Source: Elysia crispata (taxonomy: Eukaryota > Mollusca > Gastropoda > Plakobranchidae). Taken from it: a stretch of DNA of 64,000 bases. Shown here piece by piece: positions 25,055 to 38,323 of the stretch (the stretch's first letter is position 1; every line of letters begins with the position of its first letter). Where the stretch lies: NCBI GenBank assembly GCA_033675545.1, contig JAWDGP010001118.1, positions 1-64,000 of the forward strand. Reading direction: 5' to 3'. The notes beneath the pieces are model-generated. The model did not search any database. It worked only from the letters and a program-made list of their open reading frames with translations, and was not told where the DNA came from. Both the position numbers and the translations under genes were made by a program.

Positions 25055-28000
25055 CTTTAAAAGGCAGATGATGGTGCTTAACCTGAGTTGCAATAATATT
25101 GCTGGAGTGAAGATCTAAGTTTATCTTTCACAATTGATTAACGAAATTCTATATCAACCAAGAAACAAACTATTCTCAGACAGTTATTATTTTAGCAGCT
25201 TGGGCAATCACTAGTACGTTCGATGAAATTTTCATTTGAGAGTAACCTCTTTGATGTTCTTAAGCATCCAGCCTGGTCTCCTCTCCTTACCCTCTTATAA
25301 ATTATGACTAGGTTTTGCAGTAATCTTTAATGTGTTGTAAAGTGGTGTGGTCTACAAAATACTCCCTCCTTTTAAATGATTTAATGTCTTCGGATTGATA
25401 ATGATTATCAAAAGTGGTCCATTTATCATGTAATAATTTAAAGGAAAATGAATTGTATGCTGACATCTTGCGACAGGGTTGATTTCTTAAAGGACATTTC
25501 AGCCATTCTATGTACAACTAAATTAGATTGAGGTTTATGGGGGCAAAGCTCTGCTGCTCAGTTTGACATCTGAATGTATACTCTGTGAAAGAGCTGTATT
25601 CTTTTCCTTTTATTGTAGATCAATTATGTGGCAATCACACATTATAATGTACACACAGTAATATACATATATAGTTTTTTAAATATTTGTTTTTGTTGCA
25701 AGTCTAAATTTATCAATGGGAAAAATTATTGGACTTTTGAAAAGCATAAAAGCTCAAGGGCTATGTGATAAAAATTAAAATGTAAGTGTATCCCTCAGTC
25801 ACGTCGTATAACTGGAAATTTAAGTAGAAATAGACGTTAAAACTGAAAAGAAAGTCTAGGTAATGCTTGTTAACTATGTTTTATTAGAGTAAATACATAT
25901 ATACATGTATGCCTTGCCCATGCCAAGAAATATGCTTCTGCATAATCCTAAATTGTGATGCTTCGATTTACTCTTCACATCAGCACTGTGCCTAGTAGTA
26001 GCTTTCATGTGAATACTTAGTTTGATGTGCCATTTCTTCTGTGTGTCATTATTTATCCTGCAAACAGGCTCTTATCAACAGATCTTAAGTCATGCCCTGC
26101 TCTCATTTTGATATAATTCATTGTCTAGCTTATAATTTTTTAGTAGCCTTCCACAAACTATATTAGCAAGGCTGTTCCATCTGATATCTTCAATTGTTTT
26201 GTGATCAATACTAAATGCTTAAAGAGAATAAGAGAAAAATTTGATTATTAGAAACTCTTTTTCTTACAATGTGGATGCTGCAAGTAAAAGATTAGAACAA
26301 TATTTTTTTTTTTAATTGCAAAGACTTTTAGCCCAAATATACATACTAGCACAGTAATTTTTCCTATCATTTTTCAACAAACATGAGTTATCTCACATGT
26401 AATTGTCTTCAGAAAAGAGTGAGGCAAAAAATTAAATTTGGGTTCAGTACTAGAAGAAAAAAAAAATACTTGAGCTTAAAGAGCTTATGTGATTGCTGGT
26501 GATACATTTCTCAGTCATAACAACTGGCATATACAAGAATTGGATCAATTTATTTAGTATGTATGTAAAGATTTTATATACCGTATATCTGATTACTTGT
26601 ATGTCTAAAGAAGATTGCTAACATTGAGCCCTATTATTCTCTGAGAAATTTCTCTCATGTGTCTGACAAATACATACAATCCTCATTGTGTGAGGTCAAT
26701 CAATAACTCTCCTTTTTCCTTCTTGCAATTAATTTCCATGCTTTTGAAAATGTCATTGTGAAGACCAGTTCTAATTATTGTATAGAATTTCTTGTAATTT
26801 TTCAAGTTTTACTGTCCCTAAAACTAAAGGTGTTGTTAATTTTAAACCTTTCTACAAAGATCTTTTTCAATTAATATTGCTTTTTTTTTTTTTTTTAAAG
26901 TAACCATTTTCGACTGCGTGATGAGCATCTATCAGATTGTGATGAAACTCTGAGGTTGGGCAGACTTTCTTCCAACAACATCCAGTCTTTGGAGTTTGAA
27001 TTGATCTTTGCCTATTTATGTTCTCATTTCAGTCATTGATTTAAATCGGGGAGAAGTAGGTTGTTGTCAGTAAGAGAACTTTTTGATTTTAAAATGAAAG
27101 CGCAGAAAACAGCAAAGTTGAAAAAAAAAGTAAGGAATGCAGTTATTTTAGAGCTGCTGTTGGTGCGCGACAAGGAGGGGATAAATGAAAATAAGTGAAA
27201 AGTTTATTGTGGAACCTTTACTTGATATCAAGACTCATCACACTTGAGTTCTGTACATCATTACATGTCAATTTTCATGAGTTCAAATTAGTTTTATGAA
27301 GTTTAGAACTATACATGTAGAGCTAAGAGAGTATATGTTGTTTTATAGAACAAGTACAACTTCTAATTCTTTGAGCTTATCAAAGAAGTTAAATTTAAAT
27401 TGAAACAAAAAAAAAATATTCAGTGTTCTTAGGTAACCATGTATTTTCTCATTTTTTTTCTCATTTATATAACTTTTCTTTAGATATATGACTGGGGAAC
27501 AGACCAATTTTAAAATATCTAAATTTTGTCAATTTTTTGCAATGGTTGTTTAACAATTTCATGCCTTTCCTGTGTCTTTTTTCTCTCATATCTTTGTTCT
27601 GTGCTACGTGCTAAGCATCTGTGTGATAGCAGTTTTGGTATGAAGAAGAGTTTGACAGAAGTTTCGCTTGTGGTGAAATAAACATACATAGATTCTTTCA
27701 ATAGTTTTGTGAGCTCTTTGTTTAATTTATTTTCAAAACCATTTCTAAAGAAATGGGGATAAAAGTCAAAGATTCTCTTTACATGGTTCTGAGAAGATGG
27801 GGATATTTTATTTTTAATTAAAAAAAGTTCAAAATCGTACACAACAAAACAAATTTTTAGTTTCCAACATAATTGGTTTTATTTTTTTTTTCAGGTATCC
27901 TCAGTACTCATGCTTATCTTATAAATTATGCAAGAGACTTTGGCAACCGTTAGATTTTTCAATCATAAAAGTTGTGAGTCCTTGACAGAAATTTTATTGG

Positions 28001-29889
28001 GAACAATTTTTTAGTTTTGGTCATAGAAGCTTAGTTACATTTTCATAGCTATCTTTTGTAGCTTAGTAAGATCTGTGCCGATCTGTTTTCAAATCATACC
28101 ATCATGTATGTGTGAGTACTAAAGGTACTTTTATTTTGTACCTATTATTTCTCCATACAAGAAATGAAGACCCGTTGGAAAATTAAATTTTCATAAATAG
28201 CTAGACATCGGTACGTTATTAAAGAACAGACAAACTCCATGTCACCCTAAAAGTATTTGGCATTATGATTGCTTCAGACACACTGACACAAAAAAAACAA
28301 CATCACAACCACATGTGACACACATATCTGCTGATAACTTGTACAAAGAAATGAGGGATATGGATGGAGCGAAGGAGAGACAAACTGATATCTAAGGAGG
28401 AATTTCAACATCTTTGATCCAAATCAATTCACATAGCATTAATTCTATCAAGGAGAAGAATAAAGATTTAGGATTCTCACTAAAGTAAAAAAAAGAATAT
28501 CTTCAGCTAAACTTCATACAAATACAATGTAAAAATTGTATTCTTTCAAGAAGGAAATTGATAATTTATGTAGATGGTGTGAAGTTCCCAGATTTACACG
28601 TTAATTATTGACTTGCGTTTTCTTTCCAAAACTCAGCAATACTTTTACAAAATTCTCAAATTTAACTATTCTTTGTCATATAAAGCTCATATAATCATGA
28701 TAATAAATTAGCGTAAAACTAGTCTAGTATCCATGCTTTGCATTGCTCATTGAAGGGATAAAAAATTAGCTCTTGAATAAAAAAGGTAAATTAATTCCAT
28801 TACAATAAATGGCAGTGAAAGCAAATAATTGCTTGCAGAATTATTGTAAAAATACCTGGTGCACAGTTTGTGTGTGCATGTGTGTGAGGGGAGGGGAGGG
28901 GAAGAACACTTCTTAGTACTCAAACTACTATATGTTTATTATATCCCTTTAGAAAATACATCAATGCCAACACAAATTGAAACCAACAAACAACCAAGGA
29001 ACAAGTTGATTTTCTAATTTTATTTCACTTTGCCACTGTTCAATTTATGTAAATTTTGAAAACATCTAAAATATCTAAGTCTTCAGAGAAAAGAAGGCTA
29101 ACTGGAAATGACCACAGATTCCTTGAGGTGCAATAACAATATGAATAGTCTGGTTGACAAACAACCAGACTTGATACAAACAATCCTATAGATCTCTGTC
29201 TATCTCTCTATCTCACCATTCTTCCCAATCTCTCACATCTACCTCTTCAATACCGGCACTCAAGTTACTATTTCTCTTGACTCTCTCTAGTTTTTTTTAC
29301 TCCCATCTCTCAGCTTCTATGTACATATGTGTATCACCAATAATCCTTGAGCTAAATTAACTGAGAAAGTGCAACATTTCACAGCTTAACAAAATTGTCA
29401 TGATACATTATTGGCAAAAGGTCATAGCTTATTGAAACAGTCACAGCAAAAGAAGGCAATTACCTATTTCACATCCATTGAACAGTTGCAGATGTGCCTA
29501 ATACCTTCATGTTTTTTTTTTTTCTCTTACAAAGCCAATTGACTTCAATTAAATAACATTTTATAATTTGAGGACCATGCTATGTTTAAAAGGTGGAAAA
29601 ATAGGTAACGAAGAAGTTCCCATGGCAACATCACTTTCACAAACTTTAATATTGTGAAATTCATTTTGGAACTACTGATTGAACCAACATTTGCATGCAA
29701 TTCATATAAAAATATACATACGGCCATTTTTAAATATCACGAAAAATTATTGACACTGCAATTTTTATGTCAGTTTGTATTATAGTCGTATGTTATGTCC
29801 CTTCAATTCAATCCTTATGTCTGTTTCATTTTTTTCACAGATTGAAAATTATACTGATATTTCTGTTACACCTACAACTCAAACAATCG
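22207..29889. other. 3' UTR of MBD5/6-like gene and intergenic DNA
   Basis: No gene found. Poly(A) signals AATAAA occur right after the stop (22224-22229) and at 22507-22512, with many more further on, so the 3' end cannot be fixed. Sequence to about 27.4 kb is T-rich on the plus strand, as expected of a long 3' UTR. Frames in the interval are short and without domain similarity. Confidence 0.5.
25015..25049. repeat. (AT)n microsatellite
   Basis: About 17 AT units in the region after the MBD5/6-like gene. Confidence 0.95.
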
Positions 29890-31301
29890 TCAACTTCTCG
29901 GTTTGTTCTCATTTTTTGTTGTTGTCTCTGATAGAGTTGTCTCCTTGAAGAGCTCATGAAGTTGCCCAAGCTGCTCCTCGCTGAAATTGTCCAAAATTTC
30001 TGGTGAAAGATTTTGACCAACCTCCTGCCTCTGCTTCCTCTGAGATAGCTGTTTGGCTAGGGTGATATAGTATTTCTGAAAAGTTCCCAAATCTTACATT
30101 TTAGGAAATGAGTGAGAAGTCTGAGGTAACAAACAATATGTTTCTTGTATTGTATTTTATACATTAAAAAAAAGTAAATCCCAGTCGTGTAAAGATGCGA
30201 TGATGTGGCAGCCTGAGTTATTGTCTAAACTCACTCTTTATCCAAACAATGATTTTAGAGTTAAACATTTCTGCAGCAGTATATGATTCATTTAAGGAGC
30301 ATACTAGTCTCAACAAGCGCTTTACATCATGCCACAAATAAGGTTTATGTGCTGTCCCTTCAGGAATAATTCCTACCTCCTCCATGTTCACATTTTGTGG
30401 CCTTATATGAAAACATAACTCTCATAAAAAACCTTGGCAAAGGAAAATGGCAGGGCTTTTGGTAGAGCATAAGTAGCATTACTTGCATCAAATAAGCCGA
30501 TGAGAGGATATAAGTCTTGAAGTTAAACTTTTTCTAGCATGCTGAGTAGATTTTGCAAATATGGAGTAGTGGATGGAATAGAGAATACAGTGAAGAATTC
30601 ATAAAACATCACCAGCTGACTTTAATTATAACTAGCTTGTATTGCACTTTATTTAATGCTCTTTTAATATGTATGTTTTCTTTCAGTTCATTTTCTAATA
30701 GATCTATTGCTTTAGCTATGCTCAAACAGTTAGACTTCAAAAGACTACTTTGAGAAATTGCTTTGGTTTATTTGAATACTTTTAAACAGTACTGGATTGC
30801 ACTAAAATGTAAAATGTCTTGACTATCTCATAACTGATCAAGATGAAATAAAAGCTAAAAAAGGAAAGAAAGCTGTGATTTGTAAAAAGAAATAACCACC
30901 ATGCTCAGGATTTGAAAGGATCTGTACCATTCATTTAAAATTAATAGTGTTAAGGGTTTAAGCCACATAAAGTCAAAGCCTGAATGCACACAGATCCACC
31001 CAAATCAAATTTAATACCATTATGAAACTTGATAAATAGATCATATGAATGTTCCCAACTTTTTAGTTCATTATATTTTCATCCTAAAACAAACAAAACT
31101 TTGTCATACGACTTCTTTTACCGTCCACTCTTGCATAAAGACTGCCACTTCTGCAGGCTCTGCTGCTTTGTGCGCACGGAATTCTTCCTTGACATAGTTA
31201 TCTCCTAGAGCTTTCATCTGCAGCGGCAGACCGCGGTGAAGTTTGAGAATTCCTTTGTACAAAGCACGCACTCTCATTAGGTGACTTGTTTGAGCTGTCA
31301 T
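29890..31301 (-). CDS. SDHAF3: Succinate dehydrogenase assembly factor 3
   Basis: LYR-family mitochondrial matrix protein (ACN9) that helps mature the iron-sulfur subunit of succinate dehydrogenase, complex II. Two exons on the minus strand: 31301-31122 (60 codons) and 30075-29890 (61 codons plus stop). The donor is ACG|GTAAAA, the acceptor CTTTTCAG, phase 0, intron 1,046 bp. The 121-aa product is close to the human 125 aa. The N-terminus has [16 protein letters not shown], carrying the LYR-like motif as LYK, then [14 protein letters not shown]. Exon 2 has [20 protein letters not shown], which matches the family's conserved DF..EQ.GQL.EL C-terminus. The ATG has A at -3. The family has no cleavable presequence in most members, and none is obvious here. 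Identification is firm. Confidence 0.94.
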
Positions 31302-31727
31302 TGTGTTGCCAGTTATATTACATGTGAGATTCCTGTTTAGTCAATGAAAATGATAAAAAATATCTCTATTAAAACAAAAAGAAACTACAGAGCAGTGTGT
31401 ACATGTATACATTTCTCACCACTTTATAAATAGCTCGGCTGTGAATCAAGATCTCATGAATTTTAAAACTTGGCCGAAAAAAAATATTGAAAGGAACATA
31501 TTTTGACCATTGCCAAACTAAAAATATGTTATCCTCATCTAAATTAGACCTTTTTCTATATCAGAAAAATTGGAGGCAATGAACCCCATTGATATTTAAA
31601 AAAAAAACGAATACATTTATTCAAATTATTGTAAAGAAATTCCTCTCAAGCATTGTTCATATAATTTAAACAAACTTATTGTAGATCGAAAATGAAGCAC
31701 ATTTGTATGTTATATTTAGAGGCAAGC

Positions 31728-31968
<241 letters not shown>

Positions 31969-32002
31969 GCAACTCAGGTAACGTCACTAAAAAACAGTGA
32001 GA

Positions 32003-32243
32003 TAAATTTGCGGATATAGGCCCAAGTCCCTTTAAGCTTCACAATAAAATGTTTCTTCACAAATTCAAAACTTGTAGTTTAATGGAATTTCAGAGCAACA
32101 CAAAAAACGCTTAGGCCAATATCTTGAAAAGCATTTATTTATATAAATAAAACCTTCATATTCATGTTCGGCATATCAAATTACTAACAAAAAAAAATAC
32201 AGTTTTAAAGCTTAAAGTGAGTTGGGCCGATAACTGCAATGTA
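32003..32243. mobile_element. Inverted-repeat element (MITE), copy 2
   Basis: Ends and interior match copy 1 at 11441-11947: a GGATATAGGCCCAAGTCCCT left end, a CACAATAAAATGTTTCTTC interior block and a TTAAAGTGAGTTGGGCCGAT right end. It is about half the length, having lost the central part. It starts just after the GA array. Confidence 0.75.
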
Positions 32244-33070
32244 AATACCAAAATTAATGCAAAATGTAGCTTTAGATCTAGATTTCAACATGATTCTGAA
32301 AATGCTTGGATTAACATAAGGGTGAACTTAAGATTATTCTGACAATTTTTTTCTCAACTTTGATTTTCATTTTTTAAACTGTCGGTTAACTTCTAATAAA
32401 GAGAGTTCTCTGACCTTTCAGTGTTCTTTCCTCCAATGTATTCCTAAATAACCTGTAGACGTCTAACCTACACCAGCTTTCTGGTTCTCTAATGTTAAGA
32501 ATTTGAAGTTCCTCTCATTTTCGATTTAATCTTCAAGAATAATATAATTTGGGTATGGCGTTCCAAAAACCTCTGAGTACAAATTTGACTGACTACATAA
32601 CTTTTCACTCCAATGTTTAGATCGAGATGTCCAGCTCAAAGCACAAAAGGCACAGAACAATCTTATCTAACATCAAGAACAATATAAATGTTAGTAACCG
32701 TTCAGTCTACTTTCACTTTTACTATCCAGATTTATGGCTGAAGTGATCGAATATAAAATTTACTGTTGACATTGTTGCTTGATAGCTTAAAAAGTATGAT
32801 TTTAAAAAATGTTCACGAATTAAAACTTCGGTGCACTTAAAAAAGGGGGAAAAGTAGCACATCGACATACACGAGAGCCTCTTCTCCCCGCTCTCTTTAT
32901 ATCTTTCTGTTTCTTTTCATCCTTTCAGTACTGTATTCTCATAATTCACAAGCTACATAAAATTTTAATGTAGACGGCAATTCAATCGCAAAATCATAAA
33001 TTAGAATTATATAAAGCTTAAGTTTTAGGTGGTGCTAGGCTGGGGTTAGAAATAGGCTATTTAGGCTAAA

Positions 33071-33071
33071 T

Positions 33072-33106
<35 letters not shown>

Positions 33107-33123
33107 TAGTGGTAGTGGTAGTG

Positions 33124-33209
<86 letters not shown>
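33071..33209. repeat. (AGC)n-(AGT)n trinucleotide repeat
   Basis: About seven AGC units followed by about 38 AGT/GGT units. The poly-Leu frame on the minus strand is an artefact of this. Confidence 0.97.
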
Positions 33210-33516
33210 TGGCGGTTGAAGTTTAATCTAATGTGTAGGGTTGCTTTATGTTCAAAGGGACACAACTGTGGAGTAGGTTGCTACTTGTCAATTGTTTGAG
33301 TTAATACCCTTGGTTAGGAGGGAGAAATACAAAATGGTGCTGTTCAAGATGGCACGCTTCACTTCGTTGCCTGTTAAACTTCTTGCTGCTGGATCCACTA
33401 GACATATATTTAAAACATGTAAATGACATGCCAAACTGGACACAAAATCTTTTTATTGAACTTTTTGAAATCGGTTAATGCAAGCAACGCAGGCAAGAGC
33501 TTTCCCTCTTCCCCTT

Positions 33517-33541
33517 CCCCCCCCCCCCCCCCCCCCCCCCC
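33517..33541. repeat. Poly-C tract
   Basis: Twenty-five consecutive C residues; a shorter C run follows near 33722. G-run structures are possible on the other strand. Confidence 0.95.
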
Positions 33542-34889
33542 GCATCAAGGGAAAAAAAAATCAATTAAAAAAACCAAAATTTGCTTGTACACCGAGCCAT
33601 GATCGTGGAGCCTTGTTTTCTACAGCTTTATCTCATTTATTTTTGCTGCGCTCAGACTCAGAGGTTAGTAGTGAGTGATTTGAAACATGTTTGGCTTTTT
33701 ACAAATTTCTAATTTTTATTTCCCCCCCCCCCCTGTAGGGGAATACAAAGACAACTTTTTTTTTTATATTTGGCTCACCAATCAAATTTTTTTCTGAAAA
33801 ATAAAAACATTAAAGTAGGAAAATATGAATATATTTTTAAACGTTTAGCAATGTTGTTTACTTTTATGGATCTAATAACGTGTAGAAACTAGAATCCTTT
33901 CGTTGCTATCATCAGTAGACTGAAAACCAAATTTATGTGCATGCATTTTTATTTAAATTATAAATCAATTTTTAGAGTTCTCTAATGCGAAATCTTATCG
34001 TAACTTGTTCACCTCTTAGGTGACATTATTATCTTGGTCAGTAAGTCTTGTGTGAAAAATTGAATGAATAATGTTTTAATAATTGCTAAAATTTCAACGT
34101 TTTCTGAGTAATGAACGCTAAATTCATAGGTAAAAGCTATAAAAACCTAAAACTTCTTTAATGCTTCGATTGTGTGTAAATTTTACTTTAGAGCCTAATT
34201 ATTTGAGACGTTCAGTATGCTTTTAAACGTATTTAAATTAGCAACTAAATCAAACGCATCTTGATCACCGTTTTCTATAATGCTGTCTATCAGTCTCTTT
34301 ATTCAATTCGTCAAATTCATAACAATCAAGGGAATTTCTATTGTTTTATTTATTATTTTGATCATTGATTTCGTATTTAATAGTGTTAATTTAAGTCGAA
34401 ATATTTGGAAAAGGATAACACGCTTCGAGATCAACAAAAGCAGTTTCCTGAGTTTTATCATTCGACGCTGGAATTGCGGGTCTTTATTTGAATTGTTTTT
34501 TACAAGTTGTTTCTAAAGTTCATTGTTTTCTTTAAAAAATTGTCCATGTATCATTGTATGTCTATTATCTGGGAAATAGAGACTGAGTTACGGTATTTTC
34601 CGTTATTCACGTTAGATGAATTATCTGCAACAGGAAAATTATGCGGTTTTCCCAAACAGATACTACACAATCGTTTAAAGGTATTGAAGGTTTTTGTGAT
34701 CTTTTTGAGAAGGCATAGGAAGTTCCTATTTTCTCTGACTGTTTGTCTAGGTAATCGAAAATAATTTTGAGACAGATAAAAATAATCAACATTTGAATGT
34801 CTTTCCCTGTTAGTGGTATAATAATCATTACATTTATTCTGTTTCTCTAAAAATAGGTCATAAAGATGATTAGGTTTTTATAGGTTGGA

Positions 34890-35075
34890 ATAAGTTGATG
34901 CATCAATACTTGCCCTAGTTTTGAATTGAAAAAAAGTCAAACGTTTGTTGCCTCAACTCTTATTTTTAGATTGAAAATAGGTCAAACGTTGATGCATCAA
35001 CACTTGCCATAGTTTTAGATTGGAAAAAGGTCAAACGCTTTTATGCCTCAACACTGCCTTGTTCTAGATTAAGGT
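34890..35075. repeat. Degenerate tandem repeat, about 55 bp
   Basis: Three to four diverged copies of a unit containing GGTCAAACGTTGATGCATCA, then ACTTGCC.TAGTTTTAGATTG. Each unit includes the palindrome TTGATGCATCAA or a derivative. Confidence 0.75.
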
Positions 35076-36264
35076 AAAGCCCAAGGTCATATATAGAAAA
35101 AACACGGTCCAACATAGCTCTTCGATCCATGGACTTTCTTTCAGGTGGATGCCGTTTTGGACTTTGTCAATTTTGTCTGTTAAAATTGATTCAGGAAAAA
35201 CAATTTTGTCTGAATGGTGGACACTTGAATAAATCGACACTCTATAGCCACCCTGATGAGATAGATTTATTACTTGAGTGGTATATATTAAGGTTTTATG
35301 ACTTTGTCCGAAGTTTCATGAGCGAGAACTGTGATGTATTTGACATTGCAAGGCGGTCACAGCAGTAGAAATAGGCATGTGGGAGTGATGATCTGTTTAT
35401 TTCATCCACAGGGCTGTACAATCATTTAAACTAACCTTGCAAATTGTATAGTGCAAGGCACAGAGCCCAATCACTTACATCGAGCTACATTGTCTGAACA
35501 AAGCAAAGAACAAAAAATCTGTAGAAAGGATATTTTTGTTTATCTAAAAAGTAAACATGTATTTTACAAAATGAAAAAGATAATACAAATTTCAATTTCA
35601 ATCAAATTGAAAAAAAAATTGAAAACAGACAATAATTAGAGTTTACAGACAAATAAAAAACTGCAACGACATGTAGTACATGTATTATAAACATAAAAAA
35701 CAACAAAAGGATTTTCAAATCCGGATAAAGTGACATTTTAATTGTCTCTTAGCTTGAAGTTGAAATTCATCTCAATCATGATTTTCAACGCAAAAAAAAA
35801 AAAAAAAAAAGAACACCACAAAAATTAAATAAAAAGAAGTTTTCAAATATTTGCAACCACATTTATACAATACTTTGAAAAATATGACAGTTCTCAATAG
35901 GTACAAATTGATCTCATCACACAAGATGCGATTTGTTTCTTTCAAAATATTAATTCAACTCATTCAACTTTCAATCATTTGTGAACAAACTTAACCACTT
36001 TACAGAAAATTCAAAAGCCATATTAAGATGAGTTGAACACATACACAAAACATTTTCAGAACTCCATATTGTCATTTCAAGCGTCACCATCCACAAAAAA
36101 AAGGCAAGCTTTATTTATATATATACATATATATATATATCATATACAGATACAACCAGCTATCAAACTGGAAACACCAATAGTTTTAGCTGAAAAATGC
36201 TTTACCCAGTTGATCATATCTTTAAAGTCTCTAGATCTTCTCCCGTGTCTGGCCAATGACAACT

Positions 36265-38323
36265 TTATTCCGGTATCTTGTCAAACGCTTCCATCATCTT
36301 CCCTTGCCGCACAGAGAACATTGTATAAGAGTCTGAGCTTGGTTAAAGATACAAACATTTTACATGTATCATAATAATGCAAATCGAATAATTATAGAGT
36401 AGTGCCTTTTTAAGTTTTTTTTCCCTCAGAATGAAACCCTTCAAAAATAAACAAAAACCCTCCAGAAGGGCTGTCACTTACAACACTTAAATAGTTCATC
36501 ATCATGAAGTGCCATACAACTAAACAGCTATTAGTTCTATAATCCTTTTCTTCCAACCTTCTCAACTCCTGGGCAGGGACCTTCCAACCAGCAACCACCT
36601 CTCTGGCATGTAAGAACGGCTGCAAATGGTCATTTAGGAAACAACAGCCAGATGTGAAGGCTGGCCAGCAGTCTATAGCAATTATATCTGTGGACCCTAA
36701 GACAATCACAACATTGAAATTATGGCTGACAAGCAAGTGACTGAAGAACAGATAACCAAAATATTTCAGAATTTCTCAAAGGATTTCACAGAAAGGCTGA
36801 GCTATCTTGAGAGAACATGTATGCAAAGCTCTTACAGATAAACACTTGAAAGGACTTCAGAATGGGTACAGTATGTCACTTTCAGAGATATCATACTAAA
36901 CAGGCCTTCTTTTAATCCTGCTATATAAAGAACTTATTAATGCTTCAAAGTTCAAGTAAGTGTAACGATGAATTAACAATAAAAGACTAGATCATCATAT
37001 ATCCTATATCATATACCAAACCAACATACCCAATCAGAAGTCTTAATAAAATTGAACCTACTGCAACAGATTGCAAAGTGTAATCTAGACTAGATTCACT
37101 TCAATTGCAAAGTGTAATCTAGACTAGATTCATTTCAAGAATAAACTTTAAAAAGTCCAGAAACGGTCCACTGCTAGATGTAAAGGGATTTTTATATGCC
37201 ACAGGAGACACTCTATCATCATTCAGCTTCTGCATGTAAAATGAAAGCAGGAATTCATTATGCATTGTTGGATCTTGATGTTTATCTTAGTCAACAAACC
37301 CCTCGGTTACAAATGAAATATAAGTCTTATGTGCTTTTTTTTAAACTTATATTTACCAGAGCCTGAATGAGTAGTTTCATTGCATTACCTTACACCTAGC
37401 AGTAGCATTTCAAAAAAACACTTAAGTCCTTTCACAAAAGTGTTTTTGACAAAGTAAAAGAAGGATTTTGAAATGTCATTGTAAAAACAATGCAAAAGAA
37501 CTGATGATTTGTTTTACTTGAGTCAGACTCAATTTCAAGAGAAAATCTATTTTGACTAAGAAAATGAATCAGAATATATTTGCCTGAAGCCCCTAAGTAA
37601 ATCACTCGGAACTAGATTTAGGTTGAAATCTATCTTTGATTTGCATAACAACAATCGAACTGAACCCATTAATCTCAAAATCTAAATCCAACTCCAAGTA
37701 AAACTAAAAAAAATAAAACCAACATAGGAAGAAAATGAGGCAAAAGGAAGGAGCCTAGGTAGACCTGGCTCAAAAGCTATCAAAAGCTCACAAATCTGCA
37801 ATTTCATTTCTAAAATTAAACAACCTATTTGAGGGTCCAGCAAAAAAAAAAATCATTTCAATGTAACATGAACAAACAAACAAAAAAATTATGCAAGTTA
37901 TTAATTGTATATTTTTGAAATTTAACATGTGGAGAATAATGGTAATGGTTGTGAAGATAGCTTTCTGTTGGAAAATCTATTAGAGTACTATAAATATAAG
38001 GACAGACTGGAGGGATTTTTACGCTAAATTGGCCCAGGTGTAAGTTGAAGGGTTTTATGTCACATTTCAGGATCTAGATTTATATATCTAGATCTAGTAA
38101 TTCATTATGAAATAAATCGTATTTTGAAAAGGATACAGATTCCAAGTACACAGCCAACAAGAGTTAAACCAACAAGTTTGTTCTTTCCTTTCAGGGCTAG
38201 TATTTTCCTCCCTTTCTGTGCATGCATTTTTTCAGCTTTTTGGACGAAATATTTGTCAGCCTTTGCTTGATCCTGCGGTTTTGCGATCTGATCAACCTCT
38301 GGAAGACGGTTCTCTCCTGACAT
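36265..38323 (-). CDS. COA3: Cytochrome c oxidase assembly factor 3
   Basis: Small inner-mitochondrial-membrane protein (COA3/CCDC56/MITRAC12) that stabilises newly made COX1 during complex IV assembly. Two exons on the minus strand: 38323-38137 (62 codons plus 1 nt, donor T|GTATCC) and 36332-36265 (acceptor AGCTCAG). The joined codon is TAC. The product is 84 aa. Exon 1 has a basic, charged N-terminal half and then GKNKLVGLTLVGCVLGI. Across the junction this continues as YSYTMFSVRQ, giving the family's single membrane helix with its conserved G-I-Y-x-Y-T-x-x-S motif. Exon 2 ends in a short acidic tail (FDKIPE) that is shorter than the human tail. Unspliced, exon 1 would run on into a false C-terminus. 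The gene is divergent from TSN. The 1,804-bp intron carries no recognised gene. Confidence 0.9.
36333..38136 (-). other. COA3 intron
   Basis: AT-rich. It contains an open minus-strand frame at 36410-36736 and a plus-strand short frame at 36724-36843 that I could not assign, plus a 34-bp tandem duplication at 37070-37138 containing GCAAAGTGTAATCTAGACTA. Confidence 0.6.
37070..37138. repeat. 34-bp tandem duplication
   Basis: Two nearly identical adjacent copies of a unit beginning TTGCAAAGTGTAATCTAGAC, differing by one base (CACTTCA versus CATTTCA). It sits in the COA3 intron. Confidence 0.9.

Noticed and set aside
34280..35368. Plus-strand frames of 60-85 codons with hydrophobic stretches
   Set aside because: AT-rich Ile/Phe/Leu composition typical of noncoding DNA; no family features.
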